Below, in pieces: positions 1 through 9,941 of a DNA stretch of 64,000 bases. A program made the translations under genes and the position numbers. Source of the DNA: Rotaria socialis (taxonomy: Eukaryota > Rotifera > Eurotatoria > Philodinida > Philodinidae); the NCBI GenBank assembly GCA_905331475.1, contig CAJNYU010001076.1, forward strand, positions 1-64,000. Reading direction: 5' to 3'. How positions within the stretch are numbered: position 1 is the first letter of the stretch; each line of letters opens with the position of its first letter. Below the pieces are notes generated by a model that saw only the letters and a list, made by a program, of their open reading frames with translations, did no database searches and was not told the DNA's origin.

Positions 1-1190
1 CTATCAAAAAGTTCAAAATATTCCAATTGATATAATTCGAAAGTTAGCTCTTATCGTCATTAAAGAAAACGTTTTCGTTTATGAGAAGAAATTCTATCGA
101 CAAGTCATTGGTGGTGCGATGGGCTCAGCATTTACTTTAACACTAGCTAATATTTTCATGTGGAAATGGGAGAAACAACTTGTACACCGACTCAAAGTAT
201 CCAATGAAATCTACGGACGGTATTTAACATGGTTCATATAAGAATATACTTTGCATATAATGTCTCATTTTAGATATGTTGACGATATTTTCTTTACGTC
301 GAACGATTCACTCGAATCCATCGACCAAATGTTAGATGAAGCTAATAACTTTCATCCTAACATTAAACTAGTGCGACAAATTGGTAGAAGTGTTCCATTT
401 CTTGATGTACTCATTCAGAACAGAAAGGGCACTTTAACAACTTCAGTGTATCATAAAGAAGCAGCTGAGCCATATGTCGTACCATTTGGATCAGATCATC
501 CTGGTCATGTTTTCCGAAACACTGTTGATACTGCTATTGCGAGAGCAGTTTGTTATTCAACAACCTTATCTGAATTCGAAGAAGAAATACGACAAATCAA
601 ACTCATGTTTCTCTATAATGGGTAAGTGTTCGGTATTCAGTCACGTTTCTCATTCTTTGTATCTAATTTACAGGTACCCATCAAGACATATCCATTGGGG
701 ACTCACTACATTATTCAGTAAATATTTATCAAAGTATTTCATTTTGCCTATGTTCAATAACTCTGATGACTTCGATTATTTACGTCATCAGTTATTGACA
801 GTATCAACAGCTACAGCATACGATAAAGTAACCAGAACCTCAACTACCAATCAAATTCATGACAAAAACATACAGAACCATATTCAACAACCTACAAAGA
901 ACAACGAATTAATAAAAGGAAAAAGTCTCATAATTCATCATAGACATGAAAAACGACTCCGGCACACTCGCCCACAGATTCACGAACTATGAAACCGTGT
1001 TTTTCATGAAACAGAAGTTATCGATACTGCTCTTATGGTCGGAACATATCTCAATCAGAATTTGAAACAAGAATTGAGCGCAAGAATGATCAAGCATATT
1101 CAAAGTGCTGGAAGCGATCAAGAGGGCCAAACGCAACGTCCGCCAGATAAACAAGCAGCGAATATTCAATCGAAACAAAGAAGTCACTAA
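1..1190 (+). mobile_element. Penelope-like retroelement (Athena-type), 3' part of reverse transcriptase, intron-bearing
   Basis: Partial reverse transcriptase cut by the left window edge. The reading frame spans 1-219, 274-621 and 674-1190 and carries the catalytic motif RYVDDIF, followed by typical Penelope-like downstream motifs (SVPFLDVLI; a YPSRHI...FILP stretch; FDYLRHQLL). Two short GT-AG introns are visible: 220-273 (54 nt), which splits the Arg codon directly before YVDD, and 622-673 (52 nt). Removing them restores one frame to a TAA at 1188-1190, except for one in-frame stop, so this copy is probably inactive. No GIY-YIG endonuclease follows the RT, which fits the endonuclease-lacking, telomere-associated Athena group of bdelloids. 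Retained introns are known for Penelope-like elements; the Athena label is inference from these traits. Confidence 0.8.
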
Positions 1191-1723
1191 CTTAGTATAT
1201 TTCACATTCTGTGTTGCTATTGATGAATAAAAATAAACATAACTCTATTGAAAGAAAATATGAAAAGTAATACGAGATCGTAAACAGTCTACGTTGTAAA
1301 AACCACATCTGCTATAATTACCATATTAGCTGCATCCGTAGCAGCACAGTCAGGAACGTATACATGAATAAATACCAAAAACGATTAACATCAAAATCAT
1401 CCCCTCAATCACATTTCCGAATCAACTATTCAATCGAGTCGATAGACAAAGGGAAAACAGGAGAATCTCAATGTCACAAAACAAATTTAAGAAAAACAGA
1501 AGACCGCCACTCATCAGAGAGGCCAAGAGATACACCAACTATTGTATCATCCTTCATTCCCACACGCCATGCATATTAATACAATTTCCAAACTCACATA
1601 AATATCAACAGCTCATCCTCAAACCCATTCTCAACCAATTTCAAATCATGAAATCCTCTCCGTAGCAATGTAAAGTAAAAGATGTTTTCGGTTCTTTGAA
1701 TCATGGAACAGTTACAAAGATGA
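1191..1723. other. Presumed untranslated region of the Penelope-like element
   Basis: About 530 nt between the RT stop and the hammerhead motif. Two short overlapping frames (starting at 1364 and 1471) show no family resemblance, and I treat them as chance. The likely content is the 3' untranslated or pseudo-LTR part of the retroelement. Confidence 0.4.
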
Positions 1724-1769
1724 AGCCATCTGATGAGTCCCTTAAGCAAAAACGAAACCGGTCATGGCT
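1724..1769 (+). ncRNA. Hammerhead ribozyme motif in the retroelement 3' region
   Basis: The stretch contains the hammerhead core: CTGATGA at 1730-1736, GAAA at 1754-1757, and a GTC cleavage triplet at 1761-1763. Flanking AGCCAT (1724-1729) and ATGGCT (1764-1769) can form stem I. ACCGGT (1757-1762) is self-complementary and can form the minimal stem III seen in hammerheads of Penelope-like elements, which are thought to act as dimers. Stem II (1737-1753) is poor in this copy: only G1737-C1753 and T1738-A1752 pair cleanly, so the ribozyme may be decayed. It lies about 530 nt past the RT stop, consistent with the terminal repeat region of such an element. Confidence 0.7.
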
Positions 1770-1980
1770 GCTGAATTTAAAAACACACCCTCAAGATGGA
1801 ATCCTTTTTTTGTCTACGAAACCCTTTGAGATTCGGTAATGTGACCATTTTTTTCAGTGTATGCTAAGAAGCATTTTAAAAAATTAGATTTTTTTCTTGT
1901 TTAGTAAATTTGTTGTTCAGTAAAAGTTATGGCGATTATTAAAATGGACGATTGTTATTTTCATTCATGATCGGCTTGGT

Positions 1981-2856
1981 TCAAGTGTCATTGTCTGTGT
2001 CCATCGCGTCTGTGTCCGTCGCGTCTGTGTCCGTCGCGTCTGTGTCCGTTGTCATATCTTCTAGGAAATGTTCGAACTTCCTCATAGGATATGTTGGAAG
2101 AGCTGTTGAACCAAGCGTAATCTTGTAAATTTTATTTTCTCTGTATTTGACCGAACGTTGCTCCCTTTCAAACACATATTGTCGTGCGTCTTTAGCATGC
2201 TTTGACGACTTTGGTCCGTATGTGAGTCGATGTACATATTTATTGCCATAACGACGAAACTTCTTTTCGGAATCATTAAAACGTCGTTTTTGAATCAAAC
2301 GATAACCAGCAGACTGGCTAGCATTAACCATACCGTACACGTATCCATGCCAATATTTACGATGATCATCGGCTGTCTTTTTTTCGTCGCCAGGGAGACA
2401 TACAAGTGTCAAAAGTACGCGATGACCCACATCTTGTACCTTTGCAGCAGATTGAAAAAAATCTCTCAGCATTTTCAGTGTGCCAAGTATATCTGTACAT
2501 GGAAAATTGAAATATACTCGATGAAATTGCTGCCTCTTATAGTGTACATGCAGTTGTGTTGCGTCAATTTCAAACTGAATTGTCACATTGGGTTTCTTCT
2601 CCAAATAACGAAGCCTTCGTTGAATGCCGTCATTCTTATACAATCTAATAGTATCTTCCTTTGAGCGCAGCTCAGTAGCGATGATTTCCTCACGGGTAAA
2701 AGCATGCTTCTCTAAAAGTGCGTCCGTAAAAGAAAAGTCCCCTTCACCAACCAGTAGTCTTGTTTTTTTCACAGAAGAATTGTTATTAGTAGCAGGCGAG
2801 TCGTCAGAAGCCGTTGTTGTTTTTCTCGTAAATGAATGATTATTACCAGTTGACAT
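1981..2856 (-). CDS. BMT5-like (DUF2431) putative RNA methyltransferase
   Basis: Single-exon gene of 291 aa if the start is the Met of MSTGNN (2854-2856); the open frame continues upstream to 2946, but those residues look non-conserved. Near residue 40 it carries LLVGEGDFSF, the signature of the BMT5-like domain, whose yeast founder methylates uridine N3 in 25S rRNA. Further family features are ATELRSKED and HVHYKRQQFHRVYFNFPC. The C-terminus is a TDTDATDTDATDTD tract encoded by a 15-bp tandem repeat (1985-2050) and is very acidic. Substrate specificity is unknown; the domain is also found fused or alone in plants, fungi and protists. It is transcribed towards the retroelement remnant. RNA methylation is inferred from the family only. 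Confidence 0.75.
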   Translation of the reverse strand: MSTGNNHSFTRKTTTASDDSPATNNNSSVKKTRLLVGEGDFSFTDALLEKHAFTREEIIATELRSKEDTIRLYKNDGIQRRLRYLEKKPNVTIQFEIDATQLHVHYKRQQFHRVYFNFPCTDILGTLKMLRDFFQSAAKVQDVGHRVLLTLVCLPGDEKKTADDHRKYWHGYVYGMVNASQSAGYRLIQKRRFNDSEKKFRRYGNKYVHRLTYGPKSSKHAKDARQYVFEREQRSVKYRENKIYKITLGSTALPTYPMRKFEHFLEDMTTDTDATDTDATDTDAMDTDNDT

Positions 2857-3125
2857 TCTGCAATATATCCAAGCGGACAAACTTTTAGAAGAATGCTCAA
2901 ATGAGACCTGCGATTGATAAATGTGTACACACAATAAATGAAACACAAAAAATTACTTTTAGCTGAAAAAATATAAAAGTAGTCAAATAGAAAACTTTTC
3001 CGTCCAAAAAAACGCCTTAAGCATTCCTTTGATTTCTTTTGCGACGCTTTTCAACCATATTAGCCGTCTCTCGCGTGAAAAGCGTTGGAAAAAACCAGAA
3101 GCTTTCTCCCCATCTTATTCTTTCC

Positions 3126-3245
3126 TCTTTTCTTCTTTCATAATTTCTTCTTTCATCTTTTCTTCTTTCATCTTTTCTTCTTTCATCTTTTCTTCTTTCA
3201 TCTTTTCTTCTTTCATCTTTTCTTCTTTCATCTTTTCTTCTTTCA
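3126..3245. repeat. 15-bp tandem repeat (TTCTTCTTTCATCTT type), about 8 copies
   Basis: Near-perfect pyrimidine-rich 15-bp unit on the plus strand. Because 15 is a multiple of three, several frames stay open on both strands (KDERR repeats on minus, SSFIF on plus). The long open frames here (minus 3017-3409; plus 3029-3325) are probably by-products of the repeat. Confidence 0.85.
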
Positions 3246-4015
3246 ATATTTTCTTTTTCACTTATTCCATCATTTTTCTCTCCGGAATAATATGTTGTTC
3301 TACGTGTAACAGCGATGTCTTCTAATTTCCAAACATAAAATCGACAATAATGAATTGTTTTATTTGAGCTGAATTTCAAGCTAAAAAATAACTCATTTTT
3401 CTCTTTCAAAAATTTTAATACATCAAAAAGTTAAATATTTAATATTTTCGTTTGTTTTTAAAATATTGAAGATCTGGTCTTGGGTTCAATAATATGCAAT
3501 TTATAGAGTACGCTAAAGTTTTGTGGAACTTTGTTCTTTTAGTAAACTCTAATGTATAGGCAGCGCTGAACGAGCCATATCGAATATGTACGCCTGGAAG
3601 CAGCAGGATTCCATGATTTCCCAATGAATTTCGGGAGCAGAATTCAGAAACCAGATCCGACGGCAGATTTTGACTTAGCTCCAGTTGATTCCGGTGTCCA
3701 TAATGAATCTTTGGATACGGTTGCCGTTTCCCATACATTCCGATCTTTTTTTCGAAATGATAAGATACGGTTCATATGCGATCGTTCTACCGTTACCCGT
3801 AAATATTGAAGACCACCATAGGATCGGACCATCAGGCATCGTTCGGAATTTGTGATAATCCTCTCAATTCCATTGATAACTTAGCACAGATAAATAGATC
3901 GAGTACCATTCCACTATACGAGATACGCGGTGCCGTCACGAATTGTCTCTTAATCATTGATCATATACTACCACTCTGTACTATATTATCAATGAGTACA
4001 TTACCCGTATTAAAA
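3246..4015. other. No recognisable gene
   Basis: Short overlapping frames occur on both strands at 3439-3832, none with a recognisable domain. A decayed coding fragment is possible but cannot be supported. Confidence 0.3.
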
Positions 4016-4145
4016 GGGTGTGGGTGTGGGTCTGGGTCTAGGTGTGAGTGTGATTATTCTGCCCAAGTACACACGTCCGCAGAAGCACAGCCACAGACAT
4101 GCACCAACCAGACCCAGACCCAGACCCACACCAACACCCACATCC
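4016..4145. repeat. Inverted G-rich/C-rich block, TGTGGG-like (interstitial telomere-like or transposon end)
   Basis: A G-rich arm at 4016-4052 (repeats of GTGTGGG and GGGTCT) is followed by a C-rich arm at about 4108-4145 with the complementary motifs CCCAGACCC and CCCACACC, giving a hairpin-capable palindrome with a loop of about 55 nt. TGTGGG-type repeats are, as I recall, the telomeric repeat of bdelloid rotifers. The same look could come from subterminal repeats of a hAT element, because other hATs in this window carry similarly G-rich subterminal arrays. Confidence 0.6.
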
Positions 4146-4301
4146 AACATTACAACTTATAATATTTCACCTAAGAAAAGGGTTGAAAAGAATAATAAAG
4201 TGACAAATAAATGTCACATGGCATCATCCATACGACAACAATCGTCATGTATGCACATCTGGCTAATTTAAATCAGTTTCGTAAAACCTTCAGGTATGGA
4301 T

Positions 4302-4376
4302 GAGGGTGGGTGCGCTTGTGCGCATTAACTTCAATCGGAGTCGTATCCCGTACCCACACACCCACACCCCAATTCA
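4302..4376. repeat. Second G-rich/C-rich inverted block
   Basis: GAGGGTGGGTGCG on the left and CGTACCCACACACCCACACC on the right form a second, shorter inverted pair of TGTGGG-like character, about 160 nt after the first. No clean target-site duplication is visible. Confidence 0.5.
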
Positions 4377-5070
4377 AAAGTGATTGGTTATTTAACAAAG
4401 TTTCCTCTTAAGATAAAACTCTCTATTAAAGACATCGTATAGAAATATGAATATTAGAAGCAAATTGGCAATGATGTTCTTTGTATTATGAATCTTTAAA
4501 TATTGTTCTTTCAATATCACAGAGTTGTCAGTATTAATCATGCGTGATTGAACTATAAAGTACGATAGGATTGATTTTGTCATCAAGAATAAGAGAAGAG
4601 GATTATCAGTGTGCTTTTGTTTTAAATTGATTAGTTCTTATTTGTTGAGCACAATGGATTTTCTGATCAAACGATGACACTAATTCTAATTCATCAATAT
4701 ATTGTATAACGACAAATTGGATGGAATAGCTTACTACAGTTTCTGGAATGATATTTATTCAGCTACTCATATCTCTAGAATGTGACTACTTTACATAGAA
4801 TACATGCTTCCAGATGCGAGAGAACAGAGAGATAGGTCACAGTAGGCAATGATATCAATATCGGCACACATAGAAAAAAAGAATTAAAAGAGACAACTAT
4901 TTAAAGTACTTCAACCTATCTAACAGATTGTGGCAAACACTTAGGAGAATGGTTCTATTCTTGAAACTTTGAAAGATGTTAAAAAAATTTCTTCGAGTTG
5001 CTCTGTCTATAAAATAACAACAATTTTCTAAATGTTAGCTCTATGTATAGAATACAGTTTAATTAATGCT

Positions 5071-5142
5071 ATGGTGTGGGTGCGGGTACCTGTGAATAGA
5101 GACGGATGTCGTTGAACTATAGAATCTTATCCACACCCTAAT
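5071..5142. repeat. Third G-rich/C-rich pair
   Basis: GGTGTGGGTGCGGGTACC at 5073-5090 with a weak C-rich partner CCACACCC near 5131-5138. Same motif class as the blocks at 4.0 and 4.3 kb. Nothing gene-like lies between 4377 and 5284. Confidence 0.45.
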
Positions 5143-5284
5143 TGATCATGATTTTCTTCGAGCAGTTATCAAATGAGATTTTTTTAATATTCAGAGAAAA
5201 GCCTCTGGAAATATTTCATAGCTCATATTATCAGTTAAGTTATACGACTGATGATTGCCTGAAATGAAGATCGAGAAAATGCTA

Positions 5285-5935
5285 TTAATCGGCATCGGCT
5301 ATTTCGGCCAAAATATCACCATGACATGCTTCCGGTTTACACCAGCAGGCAATGGTACGACCTCGAAGTTCGATTTTTGCACGAGCCAATAGTTCAGGCT
5401 GACTCATGATCCAAGCACGATATTTTCGAATGCGATCTGCTTTATCTCCATCTCTACCGATAACAAAAGGATTACCCCAAATTGATGGTCGGCCAATATA
5501 CGCGTCGTAGTTCGACTTTTTACAATGTACGACACACGTTTTTTGTTCACTTTTCAAAGTAGAATCAACTGATTCCACTGTAGCAGTAGTAGTAGCAGTA
5601 GAAATTGTAGTTGAGGGAAATGTAGTTTTGGATTCATTTGGTGAAATTTTCAATTTTCGTCCATTCAATGAACTTCCACTGAGTGTCAACGCAATCTCGT
5701 ACGCTACCAAAGTATTGAATTGTACAAAACCGAAACCGCGACTTTGACCCGTTTGATTATTACAAATAATACGAACTGTGGTGACATGACCGCATGTTTT
5801 GTCAAAGAATGAACGAAGCTCCTGTTCATTGGTCCCGTAAGAAATATTTCTGGCAAAGACCGACCAAGTTGAATCTCGCGACCGATTGGACTGGTGTGAT
5901 ATTTGCTTTGATTGGGAGTAAAAATTAGTTGCCAT
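5285..5935 (-). CDS. RRM-DUF4326 fusion protein
   Basis: Single-exon 216-aa protein starting MATNFYSQ. Residues about 26-102 form an RNA recognition motif: RNP2-like VFARNIS and RNP1 SRGFGFVQF are both intact. A Ser/Thr-rich linker (about 103-132) follows. Residues about 134-212 match DUF4326: VVHCKKSNYDAYIGRPSIWGNPFVIGRDG, then RKYRAWIMSQPELL, then LRGRTIACWCKPEACHGDILAEIA (the last is the family's CxC...CHGD hallmark). DUF4326 is mainly a bacterial and phage domain of unknown function, so a eukaryotic RRM joined to it in one exon points to acquisition of a foreign domain followed by fusion. No frameshift or stop is present. RNA binding is well supported by the motifs; the biochemical role of the second half is unknown. 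Confidence 0.85.
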   Translation of the reverse strand: MATNFYSQSKQISHQSNRSRDSTWSVFARNISYGTNEQELRSFFDKTCGHVTTVRIICNNQTGQSRGFGFVQFNTLVAYEIALTLSGSSLNGRKLKISPNESKTTFPSTTISTATTTATVESVDSTLKSEQKTCVVHCKKSNYDAYIGRPSIWGNPFVIGRDGDKADRIRKYRAWIMSQPELLARAKIELRGRTIACWCKPEACHGDILAEIADAD

Positions 5936-6818
5936 ATGAGTAACGAAATAATCAATGTGTCCTTTCCAATGATTGCAGCATTTTCTTTTATATTGCCGAT
6001 TCTATTTTTCAAGACTTGTGCAATTACATTTTTGTTCTTCAACGTTACTTCAGCATTCATGATTCACTGTAGTAATGGTCTTGTCGTTACTGTTGTTAAT
6101 GAACGCGTTATGTGCCCCATTTCCAAGCGTTCCGTTCTCAAGGAACAGGAACGCATCACAAAATGTGTTTTCAAAAGCCATTAGAGGAACTAACATGTTT
6201 ATTCGATTTTGCTTAGTAGGCATCCATCATCAGAGATATTGTTAGAATCTTGAACTACATGAAAAACAAGAGTTATATGAGTTAGCAAACGAGTTTAATG
6301 AGAATTAAATAAATATCACTAAGGAACTTTTAAATAGGGTAAATTAAGAATGTATCTAAAATGTGTTCGAAATATATAAAAGGTTTTCAGCTATATTGCA
6401 GCTAATATAATAACGCATATGTTTAACACTCAAACTCGTTATATTTACTCAATTCAATATAAGAGAGAGAGAGAGTTCTTCATCAAGTCGGTATGTTGGA
6501 GAGATATTTTGATATTTTGTACAGTTTGTTTTTCTTGCGACTTTATTTTAATAATGTATCAATTGCTCTTTTGGAAAATAACAAAAGATAAAAAACTCGG
6601 GACGGTGTGAATCGTCTATTTAGACCCACGTCTAGAATTCAACGTTTATGTGATAATATTCAGCCCATTGTCGTCCGGTTGCACATTTTATTTCAAATGT
6701 TGACATTATCTAAAGCGTGTATTTGTCGAAGATAATGAAAACCCAAGTTAGAGATTATGAAGTAAATTTTTACCTAGTGGAAATAAAGCTAATAATATTT
6801 TTTTTCTTCTTCTAACAG
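5936..6818. other. Intergenic, no supported gene
   Basis: A 90-codon plus-strand frame (5912-6184) overlaps the start of the RRM gene antisense and lacks any recognisable motif. The remainder is AT-rich. Confidence 0.4.
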
Positions 6819-9082
6819 ATCGATTAATAACTGGTATCGAAGATTTACCATACGAAATACTTTATGAAGTCTTAAATTATTTCAACGGTCATGAACAAGT
6901 TGAAGAATTTTCCAACCTCAATTATCAATTCATTGTTCAAATGATATAATATTTCTTAGTGCTAATTGATGGGGAAAATGAATTGTACATAACAGAGATG
7001 TCCACAGGGCAACTTTTTGCACCCTGTCTGCTCTGCCCTGCCCTGTTGAAAAAAAATGAATAAATTTAAGATGCGTCTTGCCCCTGTCCTGCCCTGTCGG
7101 TTTTTAGCAGGGCAGGGCAGGGTACCCTGCTGAATTGAAATAGTGTCTGTGTTGTAATTTTTGATACATTTCAAAATAAAAAGGCATGTTTCTCATTGTA
7201 CCATAGAACAGTATTTTGTTTTAGAGCCAGCTCAGGCAAGCCACGATGGGCCCTTCTTAATCAACGGTGGTCGATTTAATCGATACTTTTATAATGATAG
7301 ATGCAAGCGTTTGATGAATTCATGCGAAAACTGTTTCAAAAAATCTTGTTCCATTCTTGAAACATTAGATTTTTCTGAGACCTATACTTCTTAAAGAAAA
7401 TATTCATTTTGCTTGAAATTTTCAATGTAGATCTATATTTAGTTGAGATGGTTTCCCTGAAAATATGAGCTCAAACTGATCGATTATTGATGAATTGACC
7501 TCGAGTACCAGTAACATTGAAAAAATTCTGTTTTTTTTATATGGAATCCTCATGAAAAATGTGATTTCTCCATAGCNAAATCGCATTTTTACAACGGCTT
7601 CCGATCGATGAGGACTAACAGGAGAGCTAAATTTTTTATCAGACTTAGTCAAGGTGATCTTTGTGGTTAAAATTTTAGCTCGACAGTATTGTCTACTAAA
7701 TGAAAATGTACACCCACAAAATAAAAAAAAACAGAATTTTTTCAATGTTACCGGTGCTCGAGGTCAACTTATTAATAATCGATCAGTTTGAGCTCATATT
7801 TTCAGGGAAAATATCTGAACTAACGATAGATCTATATTGAAAATTTCAAGCAACATGAACATTTTCTTGAAGAGGTATAAGTCTCAAAAAAATCACGAAT
7901 CTGTTAATTTTTGAATCGGATGCTCTTAGAAAAATTTTATTATCTCGAGAATAGAACAAAATATTTTGAAATGGCTTGTGTGGAAGTGGAAACTCATGAA
8001 ACACTTGTCTCCATCGAGTGTAAAAAACGAGTCAACCGGCGACTATTGATTGAGCAGCTTCAGTGGAAATGGGTCGTGACTTATATGAACCAGATCAGAT
8101 AGAGAAATTTCTGACTATCAGTTTGTGTCGTTCTCTGGAGTCTATTTTCTTATCTTTGAGTCTTGCGAACTGAAGGAAAAATTTCTTCAGTACGGAAATC
8201 CAAACAGCTAGGTTTTCACTTTGCAGGGTATAAGGTCTCACCCTGTCCTGTCCTGCAATTTCCCTGGTCTACCCTGTCCCTATTTAGGGCAGGGCAAATT
8301 TTATTTTCCCCCCTGTTCCTGCTCAGGGCAGGACAGGGCAAGGTAACCTTGTCCTGTGGACATCTCTGGTACATAATTATCGTAAATTGGAAAGATTCTA
8401 TTTTTACCCATTATGATCGTATGGAAAATGCTAAACAAAATCAACTATATTCTGGACCAGTAAATGGATTTTCTTCATCATTTTAGATTGAACGAAGATG
8501 GATATTCGATGTTGAAATTAATAATACAGAGATCGCATATATGATTTATCCCTACAATATATTGATGAATATTTTGTATAGAAAACAATGGAATGATTTT
8601 TTTAGAAGAGAAGAATATTAAATACTCTACATCTACTTTAATATTGACAAGTTGTATTAGTTTTCCATATGATGAAATTATATTCGAAAAAATCACACAT
8701 GCCTTTAGCCATCACTCAAATTTATCACTTAATGACATTCTGGAAAAGCATAGATTGGTTTCTGTAATAATTCTATTGCTTTACTCATTACCTGATTTAA
8801 CTAAGGGCAAACTTTCTTTCATTATCACCTAATGATAAAACAGAATTAACTCGCACAGAAGTTCATCATTTGTATCAACTGTTGGACAAAGGTAAAGTAA
8901 AGAAAGTTTCTCTTGAAGAAATCGATCAAATTCGACATTTGGTTATTATAATGACATTTTATTTAAAAGTTGCTTTGAACATAATCCATGATAGTCGGAA
9001 TCATTATCTTCGCACATTATGTTTTCAGTTACCAGGAGCAGACGAAGAAATGTGCGGGATCACTCCTACAAATTTCATTTAA
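6819..9082 (+). pseudogene. F-box family protein, decayed and split by a hAT insertion
   Basis: After a TTCTTCTAACAG acceptor, 6819-6949 encodes an F-box-like segment (GIEDLPYEILYEVLNYFNG, then EFSNLNYQF) that ends at an early TAA. After the hAT insertion (6993-8368) more of the same kind of protein appears: IERRWIFDVEI from 8487, then PYDEIIFEKITHAFSHHSNLS near 8660-8730, then a segment ending GADEEMCGITPTNFI at 9082. These pieces lie in different frames with stops between them. The FPYDE...KITHAF...LSLNDI motif resembles the large bdelloid F-box/leucine-repeat-like family. The promoter and first exon were not identified. F-box proteins recruit substrates to SCF ubiquitin ligases; this copy is not functional. 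Confidence 0.6.
6993..8368. mobile_element. Non-autonomous hAT transposon with foldback structure
   Basis: Ends are inverted repeats CAGAGATGTCCACAGGGCAA (6993-7012) and its near-complement ending at 8368. They are flanked by a perfect 8-bp target-site duplication GTACATAA (6985-6992 and 8369-8376), diagnostic of hAT, and the terminal CAGAG fits the hAT YARNG consensus. Subterminal arrays of CCCTG/CAGGG (about 7020-7135 and 8235-8350) flank the interior. Inside, 7376-7530 and 7734-7888 are inverted copies at roughly 90 percent identity, so the element can fold back. No transposase is recognisable. An N at 7577 lies at the tip of a small inner hairpin. Confidence 0.92.
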
Positions 9083-9941
9083 ACGTATACTGAATAGTTT
9101 CTGTATACAGTGGACATAAAAAAAAAAGACTTATGATAAACTTTGTTTTTTTTTATATGTACAATTAATACATAATTGAATTAAAAGAAAGATAGAGGAG
9201 TGTGGTGCAATTCTAATTATAAATCCATGTATCTTACACAGGACAGCTGGAATTGATTTTTCTCATCGATTATATGACATTATACTATAATACAGGAGAA
9301 CAACCTCTACAATCGGTAACAATCTTTTCTTGATAGATAAGTTTACAGAAAAAAAATGATATTGATAATATGAATAAAATTATGAATATTGTTGCGCAAT
9401 TGTGCAAGATAAGGCATGAACTCAGCAGAGTTACCTATCTATAGGTATAGGTACGTTTATGTAAATGATGACCCTTGTATAACATTTACTCTTTAACTTC
9501 GTTTACTTGATAGTAGAGAAGTACTAATGTAGAAGATTGAATGTCTTTGGTTTTATCTTCTAAACTCGCATCATCGATAAAATTGTTTGACTAAACCAAC
9601 TAACAAACCATCAATTTGCTTCTTTATTCAATATTTTATTTTCATTAAACTCAGGAAAGAAATAATGATGGTCTGCAATCCTGTCAGATATGTATGGATG
9701 GCTGGAAAATTTTGAACATATGCATTCGAGTCTCTGAAGTGGATTCAAGAGAATGCGAACAGTTTGATGATTTTTCTATTTCCGTTTATTAATTTTAATT
9801 TACTGAAATTCACGCGGCTTCATTTTTTAAATATTTTTACTAATTATCTATCCAAAAAGAAACACAATAAATGAATTAAATTCGTGCTGAAAATTTCAAA
9901 AAAATATAAATCAAAAATAATACTAAAATTAACAATAAATA
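9083..9941. other. Intergenic, no supported gene
   Basis: AT-rich sequence between the F-box pseudogene and the 3' end of TBC1D25; no long open frame or clear repeat. Confidence 0.4.

Noticed and set aside
1-1190. Interpretation of the RT fragment as a LINE or LTR element
   Set aside because: The motifs after YVDD match Penelope-like RTs, and the introns plus hammerhead support that class; no LTR, gag or LINE endonuclease is seen.
3017-3409. 130-codon minus frame with KDERR repeats
   Set aside because: Most of it is the 15-bp pyrimidine repeat, which is open on both strands; flanks show no conserved features.
5912-6184. 90-codon hydrophobic plus frame over the RRM gene start
   Set aside because: No recognisable domain; AT-rich antisense frames of this length are expected by chance.
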